A model generated the notes under the pieces. It was not told where the DNA came from and did no database searches. It saw only the letters and a program-made list of their open reading frames with translations. The position numbers and the translations under genes were made by a program. A DNA stretch of 64,000 bases from Caenorhabditis elegans (lineage: Eukaryota; Nematoda; Chromadorea; Rhabditida; Rhabditidae), in contig NC_003279.8 of NCBI RefSeq assembly GCF_000002985.6, positions 10,354,001-10,418,000 on the forward strand. Direction: 5' to 3'. This document shows positions 12,732-23,800 of this stretch, one piece after another. The first letter of the stretch is position 1; each line of letters starts with the position of its first letter.

Positions 12732-15700
12732 ATGTTGAATCCGACGGATGCCGCTTCTGTCGCCCTCTCATTTTCAGTTAGTTTTCTTTTTTTTCTAATT
12801 ATAATTTATGATTTCAATGTAACCTTCTAAACTTCAGGTCCCATTCCAAATGAGCGGAGAAAACCCTTTATCAAAGCTCGTTGAGCATTGCAATAAATTC
12901 GTGCCGGGAGCAGATATCAAAATGAAGGCAGAGCCAGCAAAACCAGAATCACTACTTTTGCCAACTGATATGAATGCGTACTCTCCATATTTAGCAACTC
13001 CTAATTGGTAAGTACACATTAAATCTATGATTTTAAAGAGCTTATAACTATGATTATTAATTTTTGAAAATGAAAGCCTATCAACTGATAATTTTAGAAG
13101 CATGGGTTTTAGAGATTTTACTTCTATGCTGCTGAAAAATCAATATTTCTGATTAAACTTTTCTATGGAAGCATAAATTTTTTCTTCCACTAGTAATTTT
13201 GAAAATCGACCAAAAAACTGTATTTCAATTATTGTTTCCCTCAAAAGTTTTATACATCCTTAGATTGCTCTCATTCATATTTCTCCTCGTTCCTTGCAAA
13301 TCATAATATGTTTCAAATTTTCAATTTGTGACTTAAAATTTAATTTACTCCGACTGGGAATGCACAACACATTGGTTTTTGAAAATGTACAAAACTGAAA
13401 AATCAATCAAGAATTTTAGAAAAAGTTTGATCTACTTAAAAACAATGTTTATTGCTGTTCAAAATTATGAAGTGAATTTAAAATACTTTTTTTCAAATTG
13501 CAACTTTCAGCAAACTTTGGTATGTTATTTTCAAGCTTCCAACAGAAAAAAAACATAAATTCCAAATTAATCAATTACTGTTCTATAATGCTACATAATT
13601 TTTTCTATTGTACAAATTTGACAACTTTATCAAAAATGTATGTTTCAGGTGGGTTGACCAAACAGGATGGCCACAACTGTACCCTACAGTAACCACAGCT
13701 TCATCTGTAGATGTTTATCAAAACTACTTGGCTTCTAGTCAACTTGGTGGCCTTTTAAGTTCGTCAGTTTCTGCAGTGGCTTCTCAACTGCCAGCCGGTA
13801 TTAATGCACAATCAGCTCTCAACATAACGAGTCAACAGAGAACTATTGCAAAGGTTAGTTATGGCTTAGCAACAAATATTTAGAAGAGCGCTTTGAGCTG
13901 GAGAAAAGTAGCGCTTAACATTTTCAATGCGATTTTTTTAAAATCAAAACAAATACTTGAATTTTCTTGATGGGATTTTCTCAATATAATGTTTTGTAAA
14001 CCTGAAAACAGCTTGAAGTATCTGAGGTATTTAAAAAACATATTAATATTTCCAAAAAGCTTCTAAATTTTGCCTTTCGATAAATTTAACCAAAAATTTC
14101 AGATTAAATAATCCCCATTCCAAATTGCTCCGTTGCCTTTAAACTACTTTGCAATACCCTTTTGAAAAGGTCTGAAAATTCTGATCCAGTGACAACGTAA
14201 CGAAAATGTACTTTATATATCAGTACCAACACGATTTTGGTAATATGAAAATAGGCAAGCGATTAGTCGGCATTTTCGAAATTCACAACCTAAATGGTGT
14301 TGTACTGATTGGCGGGGTTTGAGGAAAAATATCAAAGACTAGTACAACTTGTAGTAGGAGTAGTGATAATATGATTATCACATGGTGGCTCAATGATCAA
14401 AGAGCTCTGAAACGTATATTTTAAAAATAAACTGAAACATGAAGGGAGAAGCAATTTCACAATGTTAATCAAGTAACGAAAAATGTTCACAACGAATAGG
14501 TATAGATGTCTGCCTACAAGGTGACCTACGCTTACTTGTCTGTCTTCTAGACAACAAAGTACCTGTCTGTCTGTTTCCAAGACGACCTAATCGCCTGCCT
14601 TCGAGTGGGCCTAGACCTGCTTGTCTACTTTAAAGACGACCTAGACCTCTCTGACTGTCTTCAGAGCTGGCTAGGTATAGTTGCCGACCTATAAGCCGGT
14701 CTGCATACCTGCTGTCATGGCAAAAACGCCTACCTATCTGCCTTCAAGACAATCCAGGCTTGATCGCCCACATTTTATACAACCTAGACCTGCCAACGCC
14801 TGCTTGTCTTATGTACACGCTTATTTTTTTCTGATAGGCGTTAGGCAAGCATGCCCACCTGAAAAGCTTAAAAACGATTACAAACCATTGATATTGAAAA
14901 ATAACCCTATTTTTCAGAGTTTCCAACACACAAAACCAATGGCTTCATCTTCATCAATTCCATCAGTACTAACAGCTTCCAATTCCAGTGCAAATAGTCT
15001 TGTAAGCAGTGGTTCTGAAAGTGTTAGTGCTCGTGGAACTTCTGGTAGTGGAGGTACTGGTAAGTATCCTTCATCACGAACCGCCAACAAGTGCGAGTGC
15101 CCAAATTGCCACGAAATTGAGAAATTCGGTACGTTTCCTCCTCTCCAATTCTTCATTTTTCGCTGCAAAAAAATGAAAAAGATGAAAAAGGTGTTGGCAA
15201 TGAATCAAATCGTTCGTCCGTTTTGTTCATCCTTTCGTCCCATCTCAAAACGTTCAATTAAACAGTATCTCTGCGTCTCTCAACTTTCCCACTCTCTATT
15301 CGCTCGATTCTTCTGGAGGTGTCACTTTTCGGGGGGAGGACGACGTTTTTGGAAGAAATAGAAAAAAAACTGCCTCCTTCTGCCATACATTTTATGCGAC
15401 GGAGCTTGAGCTCTCGGACAATTTTGATGGAAGGGACGGAGGGAGGGAGTGAGTCGGAAAGCGTGAAATCGCACATATTGAAAGAATTGAAAGAAGGGAG
15501 AGCGGCGGGAAGGAGTTCTTAGGGAAAGTTTTATGATTTCTAAAACAGGGTTCTAAAAGCCTTAATAACCACTTTGTTTCGTATAACGATTGTTGGCTAT
15601 TTATTAATGTAGGAAACATCTTTTTGGAATTGTTTCCGTTAAGACGACTGTAAAATTGAAATATCGGTGTTAGTTTTTCCGGGATTACCGTAGTTCTTAA

Positions 15701-17527
15701 ATACGCATATATTTGCGCGGTTCCTTGATATGAAAATATTTCGTATATGGTCGCAAGGCCAGGTAACGTATTTTTTGAGTAAAAATGCTGAAATAATTTG
15801 TAGTGCAACAGATCCTCGCTTTGTCAGTCAATGCCGTAGTTCATTGAACGGGCAAAATTGTTGGTTAATCCGGCGTAATTACCTGCCATCCAGACATGAT
15901 CAGTAATTCGATACGTCTGGCTGAGGAGGAGAAGCTGAGATTTGTTGATCATTGAAATTTTAATTAAAGGCAGTATAATTAAAGGCAGGCTCCCTGGGCA
16001 TATGGGTTTTGGCAACAACCAGAAAACTTCAGAAAAAAGATCAATTAAACCATTACAAAACATTGAGCCAATACGTGCTCTTTGAACTGGAAAAAGTTAA
16101 ACAGAAATTTCACAGAAAGTAATTTACCTAGAATTTCATTTTTTCAATATTTTTTCTAAAATGTTGGAGAATAATTTCATAAATTCGCAATTTTAAAAAA
16201 TGTGGCTCACAATTCTATTTGGATTGGTTTGCCGCGGAAAAAAATTTCGTCTTGTAAAGATTTTATGGAACGAAATTATATGCAAAATAGTGTGAAACTA
16301 ATTTCAAAACACCCTACCATACATTTTTTCGCCGCGAGATTCATCTGAATATGCTCCTTCAGGTAGAAGTTCCAAAATTTACGAACCAATTATCACGCAA
16401 TCAGTCATCTAATCGCTTGTTATGCATAAATCCAATTTCAAAAATAATTTCTTCAAATTTTCGTTCACCTAATAATACCTTTATCCGTCCGTAGACAAAT
16501 CCACACGCACCTGTTCATGGGTAATCCAACCAAAATCCCACGCTTTTTAAGTAACCGATGCGCTCCATAGGAGCATAATTGGTGTGTGCAACGATATGGG
16601 ATGTGCTCTCTCTTGGGAACATTTAGATGCCGACAGATATCAATAGCCGTACAAAAAAGGAAATTAAGATGATTAAGATCTTTAAGAAACTGTCAGAAGG
16701 TGTAAGATGAATGATGAATGATGATAGGAAATAGGGGGGGGGGGGGGGTGGGGCACTTTTAAAGAAAAGAGCAATTTTTTCACTTTGAAATTTATTTTGA
16801 TTTTTTATTTGAACAAATTGTAGCTTGGTCATTTTCTGAGTTTTGTTTAAAAAAACATGGCTTTACTTGAATGGGTCTTACCGCAAGAAAAACAATTATA
16901 TAATTGAGATAATTCAATAGTCTTTACCATTCAAGAATAACTACTAAAATACGGGAACATTTTTCTGAAAATCGATAAAGACTGGAAAATGCTCCTAGTA
17001 TGTACTTGAAGTACAACAAGTTCTACCATAAACTTTAATTTTTGGAATAACAGCCAAAAACTAATTTTTGAACATTTTTGTCATGTTCAATAATTTCAGT
17101 TAATACTAGCATAGGAAACAAAATTTTCATTCCATCGAAATTCAATATCTCATTCGTTTCAGGACCCAATGCAATTGCAGCACGTAAGCGAGGAGTTCAT
17201 AATTGTCATATTGCTGGATGTGGAAAAGTTTATAATAAGAGCAGTCACTTGAAAGCACATTTAAGATGGCATTCTGGTGAACGTCAAATGGTAAGGAAGC
17301 CCGTATAATCAGGAGATTGTATCCGAAGATTGTCAAGGAATTGAAGGTGAACTCGCATTAGCTTGTAGAGTGATTGTTTTTTTTTGTAATTATTATATTT
17401 GAATCTTTTCCTAATCCAGTTTATTATCATTGTCCAATGCGTTGCGTCATTCACAACCAAAAATTAATCTGGCAATTATCATAATTCTGTTTTTTTTAAG
17501 AAGAAACGCTCCGGTGACAGCTCATGA
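12732..17527 (+). CDS. sptf-1: Sp-family transcription factor with Buttonhead box and a single C2H2 finger
   Basis: Predicted exons are 12732-12776, 12838-13007, 13649-13853, 14918-15128, 17163-17290 and a short last exon 17501-17527, giving 261 residues. If intron 5 is not removed, translation stops at 17308 after VRKPV. The N-terminal 195 residues are Ser/Thr/Gln-rich, as in Sp activation domains. The Buttonhead box CECPNC lies at about 199-204. One C2H2 finger follows (Cys225, Cys230, His243, His247), and it is a near-textbook Sp finger 1. Fingers 2 and 3, present in typical Sp proteins, are not found in the following 2 kb on either strand. An in-frame ATG at 12621 and an SL-type acceptor at 12831-12837 before ATG 12850 are alternative starts. 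The symbol is from memory of F45H11.1 and is moderately sure. The nuclear DNA-binding role is from the family. Confidence 0.75.
14495..14870. repeat. Degenerate tandem array of GCCTGCCT..GACGACCTA units in an intron
   Basis: About 370 bases in the intron 13854-14917 repeat a loose unit of roughly 40 bases that alternates CTGCCTNC and AAGACGACCTAGACCT. At least six diverged units are visible. The sequence is related to the dispersed GCCTGCCTAC family elsewhere in the window, so this looks like a locally amplified copy. Confidence 0.65.
16734..16748 (+). repeat. Mono-guanine tract (G15) in an Sp-gene intron
   Basis: Fifteen consecutive G followed by T and four more G, within the long intron 15129-17162. 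It can form a G-quadruplex. In worms, long poly-G runs are targets of deletion when the DOG-1/FANCJ helicase is lost. Confidence 0.9.
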
Positions 17528-18578
17528 CTACATCGTCCATGTTTCCGTATCTCTTCACATATCTCATTCAAAATAAATTAACTTTCTTTATTTGATATTT
17601 CTATTTTATTTCCTCTTGATCTTCTCTCTTCTGTCTCTGGTCTATTGTGAATATATTTTTCCATCCTGTCTGAAATAAACAATTGTGGTCTAAAATATAT
17701 AGAATTCATCCATTTACATGCAATATAACTGCCGTATTTTGTCTATTGGTATGGCTGCAATACAATTTTTCAGAAATCTTCACGACATACCAATAAGCAA
17801 GACCGGGGTATTTTATTTCAAAATTCTATTTTACGAAGGCTATCCTCAGGTTATGCAGTTCTTTCGATTTACCAATGAAATGAAAATTTTAGAAAACATA
17901 TTTTCGTCATCATAGTTCTGAGTTTAAGTGATCTGAACGAGAGCCGATATGGCTGATATGGCACCATCTTATATGGATACATTTTCGATTTGCACTTAAT
18001 ATAACAACCGTATTTCTTCTATGATTGTTATACTATTTGTGTTGGGCTTATTAATTTTTACTTGAAAGAACTCAATTTTTCATTTGGAGATGTTAACATT
18101 TTGATCATAACTGTAACAAAAAGTTCAATAACTTCAATTTTTATAAACTTGAGAAAATTGTTTAAAAACAGGAAACAAAAATCTCGGTAACTCTTAAAAA
18201 TTAGTGAAGCGGGATTGCACCAAACAAAAAATTAAACGCAAGATTATTAAGGAGTACAGTACTAATTTTCGGAAGATGTTTAAGATAATATGGTAAATTG
18301 GAAAAAATACGGTAAATATTTTATAGAAAAAAGATGAATGCAAGGGGAAACAGATGGGAGTGAGGAGATGATATTACGATTTACAAAAATGGGAATGGTA
18401 TTTTACACGAATTTTGGAACTGGGGAAAACAGATGTCGTGCAATATGTGTTAGGTATGAACAAGATTAGAAAACACTAACACATTATTAGAATGGCATGC
18501 TGCTTTTTTCGATCACTTTCATGAATGACATCGACGCTTCATTTACGCATTGTGGACGGAGATTGTAAAATTGGGATA
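17528..18578. other. Intergenic DNA after the Sp-family gene
   Basis: A candidate AATAAA poly(A) signal lies at 17572-17577, with another AATAAA near 17671. No further zinc-finger exon or other gene is visible. The remaining open frames are AT-rich and featureless. Confidence 0.55.
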
Positions 18579-18875
18579 TTAAATTGTTTGCATTGTGAAG
18601 GTGAAGAAACCATCCATGGATTCAACGACGTTACACTCTGCCTTAATTCCATCAATACGAGTTATTTCGAACTTTTGTGGTCCAATTTTATGCTTAGGTA
18701 GATTCATAATAATAGGCAAGTCACTGATGTCTGGATGTTCAAACTTAAGATATTGAAGCATACAATTCGAGTAACAAGACATCCAGTGACGGATAAATAT
18801 ATTCCAATCTTTTGCGCTCATATTCGAATGAAAAACTGTGATTTTGAGACAATCAAAATTGAGAAGAAAGTACAA
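18579..18875 (-). pseudogene. Relic of an F-box-associated (FBA_2-like) C-terminal domain
   Basis: The minus strand encodes about 98 residues ending in TAA. They read like the C-terminal part of worm F-box (fbxa/fbxb-type) proteins: a CLKITVFHSN strand, a DWNIFIRHW helix, a CMLQYLKFEH strand, then FEITRIDGIKAEC and a terminal FTFTM segment. Upstream on that strand (above 18876) there is no F-box exon. The open frame soon runs into a palindromic repeat (18966-19170). I therefore call it a truncated copy rather than a gene. Family assignment is by pattern only. A very short expressed protein cannot be excluded. Confidence 0.45.
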
Positions 18876-18965
18876 CCAGCGTTACCAAACTTTTTTGCTC
18901 GCGATGAGACCCATCTATTACGGGAACACGAAATTCTGAGAATGCGTATTGAACAACATATTTGA

Positions 18966-19170
18966 CGCGCAAAATATCTCGTAGCGAAAACTACAGTAAT
19001 TCTTTGAATTACTACTGTAGCGCTTGTGTCGATTTACGGGCTCGATTTTCGAAATGAATTTCTCCGTATTATTTTTTTCATTTTTTTATTCTAATATTTT
19101 ATCGATTAATAAATGATTTCCGTAAATCGTCAGCAGTGCTACAGTACTCATTTGTTGCGTAATACGAATT
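18966..19170. mobile_element. MITE-like palindromic element, first copy (partial right end)
   Basis: The left end AATATCTCGTAGCGAAAACT and the internal GTCGATTTACGGGCT match the element at 49003-49242 almost exactly. The interior runs back out through CGTAAATCG and GTGCTACAGTACTCATT, an imperfect inverted copy. It abuts the FBA_2 relic. Confidence 0.6.
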
Positions 19171-19381
19171 CTCAGGATTTTTTGTTACCATAGTGTTATT
19201 TTCATCAATTTCTTTCTAATAAATGAAAAACATTTTTAAGAGTTACCGAGATTTTTTTTAATATTCCTTTTCAATGAGGAGAAAATTGTCAATGAGAAGC
19301 ACTAATTGTTTCGCCGTTGCGTTCAGGGCAGGACTGCTTTTAATTTTAAAATAATAGCATCACGAGATCAAGAATGCATTA

Positions 19382-19387
19382 TTTATT
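19382..19387 (-). terminator. Candidate poly(A) signal of ned-8
   Basis: TTTATT on the plus strand is AATAAA on the minus strand, about 170 bases past the ned-8 stop codon. Confidence 0.35.
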
Positions 19388-19557
19388 TGAACACAGAAAA
19401 TAAAATGAGGAATATGATTTAAAGAACTGATGTAACAATAAATATTGAAAGTTGGAGAGATTGGACATAAAAACGGGACATTCGGGACTGTGACTCGTTT
19501 CTATTTGGAGCGGGCTCAATTCAGACGGGAGTTTACATTTTATATGAATACATTTTC

Positions 19558-19859
19558 TTAAAATCCTCCGCGGAGAGCAAGAACCAGATGAAGAACAGAT
19601 CCACCGAGAACCTTGTAATCTGCTGCTGTCTTGTCGTCGTTCATTTGCTTTCCGGCGAAAATGAGACGCTGTTGGGGTGGTGGGATTCCTTCTTTTTCTT
19701 CGACCTGCAAAATAATTTTCGTTGGATATTTCGAGATAAAATTTAGCTAAAATGGAAGTTAAAGTATGTTACCTTTTCTTTGATTCTCTCGACTCGATCA
19801 TTTGGTTCGATGTCCAGCTCAATTTCCTTTCCAGTCAAGGTTTTAACTTTGATGAGCAT
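19558..19859 (-). CDS. ned-8: NEDD8 ubiquitin-like modifier
   Basis: Two exons, 19773-19859 and 19558-19704, encode 77 residues. The protein is a ubiquitin fold ending in LALRGG plus a single Phe. Gly76 is the conjugation site after the last residue is removed. Ala72 (Arg in ubiquitin) is the NEDD8 hallmark that the NEDD8 E1 (APP-BP1/UBA3) reads. NEDD8 is attached to cullins and activates cullin-RING ubiquitin ligases. Length equals the family norm less the usual longer tail. The ATG is three bases after a strong acceptor, so the mRNA is probably trans-spliced. The gene diverges from hpo-35, about 950 bases away. Confidence 0.97.
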
Positions 19860-19862
19860 TTT

Positions 19863-19869
19863 CTGTAAA
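19863..19869 (-). promoter_or_regulatory. Trans-splice acceptor of ned-8
   Basis: Minus-strand TTTACAG lies three bases before the ned-8 ATG. This is the usual position and form of an SL1 acceptor. Confidence 0.65.
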
Positions 19870-20813
19870 CTGAGACGATAAATAGCGAATATTAGGTGAA
19901 AATTAACATAAAATTTTCAAAATACTGCGTTAACAGATAAAAAGTGATTCAAAAACAATGGATTTAACTCTAAACTTGAAAAAAAGAACAAAATTCGAAG
20001 AATGATGAGAGGGGTCCGGTAGAGCGCATTTGGAACGCGAGAACGAACGAGAGAGCATGAGAATATGAGAGACGCAGCAGCTTACTACGCAGTTATTTTT
20101 TGTTAATATTTATTTTTGTTTTTATAATATTATTTTCATTTTTAATTTCAGTCTTAGTCCGAAATCTATTTTGTTTGAAGTATTAAAAGTTCTCATAGCT
20201 ATGAAATATATTATTGAGAAAAGAAGAAGAAAAATTCAAGAAATGAGATAGAAAATTGCTCACCGTTCGTCAAGACGAAAGAAAAGCGAATGAAGTACCT
20301 TTCTCGAACAAATGCGCTCAGCGTATCAAGAACAAATCGATTTCTTACAAATACTGCGCGTTCTGATCTCCTAGGAAGTTCAGTTAGGTTCATCCTAAAC
20401 ACTAGTTATCGATTTTCATATTTCCTACTGGTCGAATGTGATATAATAATGAAAATTAAACAGATTTGTGGATAGGAGAATTAAAATATCATTCATGAAT
20501 CACGGAACACTATTTAGAAATTATATTTACATTACTCAAAAAATTGGGGTGAAATAGAACAAAACACAAACCCAAACATGAAATTAAATAAATTATTTCA
20601 CCATTCATAACGGCCATCATAACTACTATTATAAGCCCATTAATGAGCACTCATTGAGCAGAAAATAAATAGACATTGGCCTTGTGGCCGAACTTGCACT
20701 CTTCCATAAAGCGTTCCAAAGAGCCTTCGATTTTCTTGCTTAAATGACATTTCTCTATCCTTTTCATAAATTGAAATTAATGCTTCCACTTAATAAACTA
20801 AATTTCAGCCGAA
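19870..20813. other. Divergent promoter region of ned-8 and hpo-35
   Basis: About 940 bases of AT-rich intergenic DNA between two divergently transcribed genes. No open frame with family resemblance and no strong motif is visible. It must hold both promoters. Confidence 0.55.
20801..20808 (+). promoter_or_regulatory. Trans-splice acceptor of hpo-35
   Basis: AATTTCAG lies five bases before the ATG at 20814, as expected for SL trans-splicing of the first gene of an operon. Confidence 0.65.
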
Positions 20814-23800
20814 ATGCCTACTATGGTAATGTCACAACTGCCTAAATCATCAGGCAATGCGCGAAAACGTCAAAAGAACAAAAACGACCACATTGTCGTA
20901 AGTATTTCTGAAGATTTCGAGTCCAACAACATTAAAATCAACCCTTTCAGGCAATCAGCTACATGTACGTTGGAACTCCAAAGAAAAAGTTCACCTTCTA
21001 TGTTCGAGAAGTAAATTAAATATCTGATAGTTCAAGATTTATTCATTTCTTTTCAGAGAATGTTGTATCGTTCGAATGTGGAAGTTACATACGAGGATGT
21101 ATACAACTATTTGGCTACAATTTCCAACGACGAAACTGTTTCTTTGCATTATTCTGGTAATTTTCTCAAAAAAATCCCATTTCGGAGCGAATTTTCAGAC
21201 AAAAATTCGAAGTTAAAGTTTCTCATAGTTTTGTAGAAGTTTTAATCGAAAATTTATATAGAAAGATAGAAAAGTACTTCAACTGTTGTTTGCAAATTTT
21301 GAGAAACTGCAGCTTTCAGGCAGTATTCGAGGTCCCTTTTGTTTCTGAATAAATTTTTTTCTTTGTAAAGCTAGACAATTTTCAGTCAATGGTTTGTACG
21401 TGCCAATCACAACTACTGGACAGCTTCACACATTTATTCGCCATGTTCATAATGATCCTACTGCATTTCTGTACGTAGAGGTAAAAGTTTCAAATCTATC
21501 AGAATGTAATCTAATTTAATTTTTTTAAATTTCAGAATCAAGATTACGTATGGAATGTTACGCCACAGAGCAAAAGCCACAAAATGGAGAAGCGAGTTCC
21601 AAATGGAGGAGCTACTCCGATAGATGGAGACTCTGAACAGTATGATTCAACGGAGGACGAAGAAGTGTCTCATGTTGAAGATGAAAATTGTGATTCTGAA
21701 GAAATTAGTCAGGACGAGGAAGAATATGAAGATGAAGAAGGTGAAGAATATGACGATGATGATGAATCTCGAATTGCGCCAATTCTAACTGATTATACAG
21801 CTCCAATGATTGTTAGCGACAAGATACCATTGAAAGAAGCTTTTGTAGAGCCCAAACCACGTGGTCAAACCGGTCAGCAACAGGATACAGAGGTGAAACA
21901 TCGATTGATACGTATTGGAGATCCACTCGCTTCACCTGCTAAAAGTATAGTAAATACTGAAATTTAAAAAATATTTTTTGTCCATTTTCAGAATCCCCAC
22001 TTTCCAACCGTCAATGGACAGAATCACAAGCATACCATCACGTTAAAAATATTCTATCTGATACTTTATCCAAAAAGTCGATGGATTCAGCTCCAACACT
22101 GATAGCCGAACAACTCGTTCGAGACGTCTGGAATCCCTCATTCCCATATAATGAGAAAGTACACGAAGATACTGTGGCTCTTCTCGCTCATAGTCTGGGA
22201 ACCGGTCTTCTCCATTATTATAATAGAATTTTGTCGAGATATGTAAGAATTTGTTGTCTGATATTACCAAGACATGAGATTGTACACTTTAAAAAATGCG
22301 GGACCCGGTCTCGCCAAGCGACATGCGCCTTTAAAGAGTACTGTAAATTCAAACATTCAATTTCCATAGATTTTCATTTAAAAATAATTGATTTATTGAA
22401 ATCCCAAAATAAAACAATTAAAACACAAATTTCAATAAATCATTTTTTTTAAACTATAAAAAGTCTATACAAATTTGAAGTCACAGTACTCTTTAAAGGC
22501 GCACACCTTTTTGAGGTTAACGAAAATTTGTCTTGGCGAGACCGAGTACCATATTTTAAGCTTAGACATTGCAAAATTTCGTGTCGGGGTAATATATATA
22601 TATATATATATAATGTTTTTGAAACAGAGATAGTTAAAGTTGAATCCTTTTCAGGCTCCCTGTGATATTTCTTCCGATTATTCGCCGCGAATGGAAAAAC
22701 TTTTGAAGGAAGAACTCATGGTAATTCAATCTTCAAAAAAAAACAAATTCAAAGCACTTTAGACTCTGGATTCTCGCATATGAGTAATACTAGTTTTAGG
22801 AAAGTTTTTAAATTGCTAGTTTTTCGTTTACAAGCACTCAAATTTTAACAAATATAAAAAAAAACAATAATTAATGCAAACCGTTGAATTTTCAAAGTAC
22901 GTTTTTTTAATTGAATAACACATGATTAGTTTTTACCTCAAAATAAAACAAATTTCAGCCCGCACACGATCCAGAGTTTCTGATAGAACTCGTCGAGAGC
23001 GCTACAATTGTTTGCTGTGATATGCTTGAAAGTGTACAACATTTGGCTCAACTTCAAAGACAATTCGATTATTTCAACAATATCAACGAGAAATACGTAA
23101 AAGCTAGTGAGTTCTGGAATTATTTCTGATATTATCAATTTTTTTTTCTTTTACAGAGCCCAACGAGAAGGATCCACTGCCACCTCTTCACGATATGTAT
23201 GAGAATTTGAGAACTGCTGTCACTTCTGCTTATTTTGGTTTCAATATTTTGGAACCAATGTTTCCACCAGGATGTGAATGCAAAGAAGCTATTCGTTTAG
23301 TCACACTTGAACTTCAAAAAGTTCATGTTGCTTTGAAAGTTGCTTTGATGTCTTCTAATAGTCCACAATATGTAGATGAAGTGAAACGTTTCAGTATTGA
23401 AAGTATTCACTCTATTATTGGAAAATTCACTACCAAGTTCGTTTTTTTTCTAGTTAAATGTGTTCCAGAAAAGGTCCCACAATGATCGATTTCAATATTA
23501 GCTAGACGCAAAATTTTGCGTCAAAACTACAGTACCCGGTCAATATTTTGATAAATTCAAAAAGGTGCGTGCCTTCAAAGGATACTGTAATTTCAAACTT
23601 CCATTGCTGCGGAATTTTTATAGTTTTTCTATTTAAAAAATTGAAAACTCGAATACAACAATAAAACCACTTGAAAACTCAACAAATCGAGAAAAAAAAA
23701 CGGGGAAATATCGATGAAAATTCGGTAGCAACGAGAGTTTGAAATTACAGTGCTTTTTAAAGGTACAAAACCCCTTTGCAATGATCAAAAAATTGTCGTG

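Noticed and set aside
15258-15808. Overlapping open frames in the Sp-gene intron (both strands)
   Set aside because: Sequence is low-complexity purine/pyrimidine-biased and lies between well-supported exons. No domain is seen.
17401-17480. Cys-x3-Cys motif (CPMRC) after the single Sp finger as a possible second finger
   Set aside because: It is in the wrong frame for the upstream exon, lacks the paired His and finger core, and soon hits a stop.
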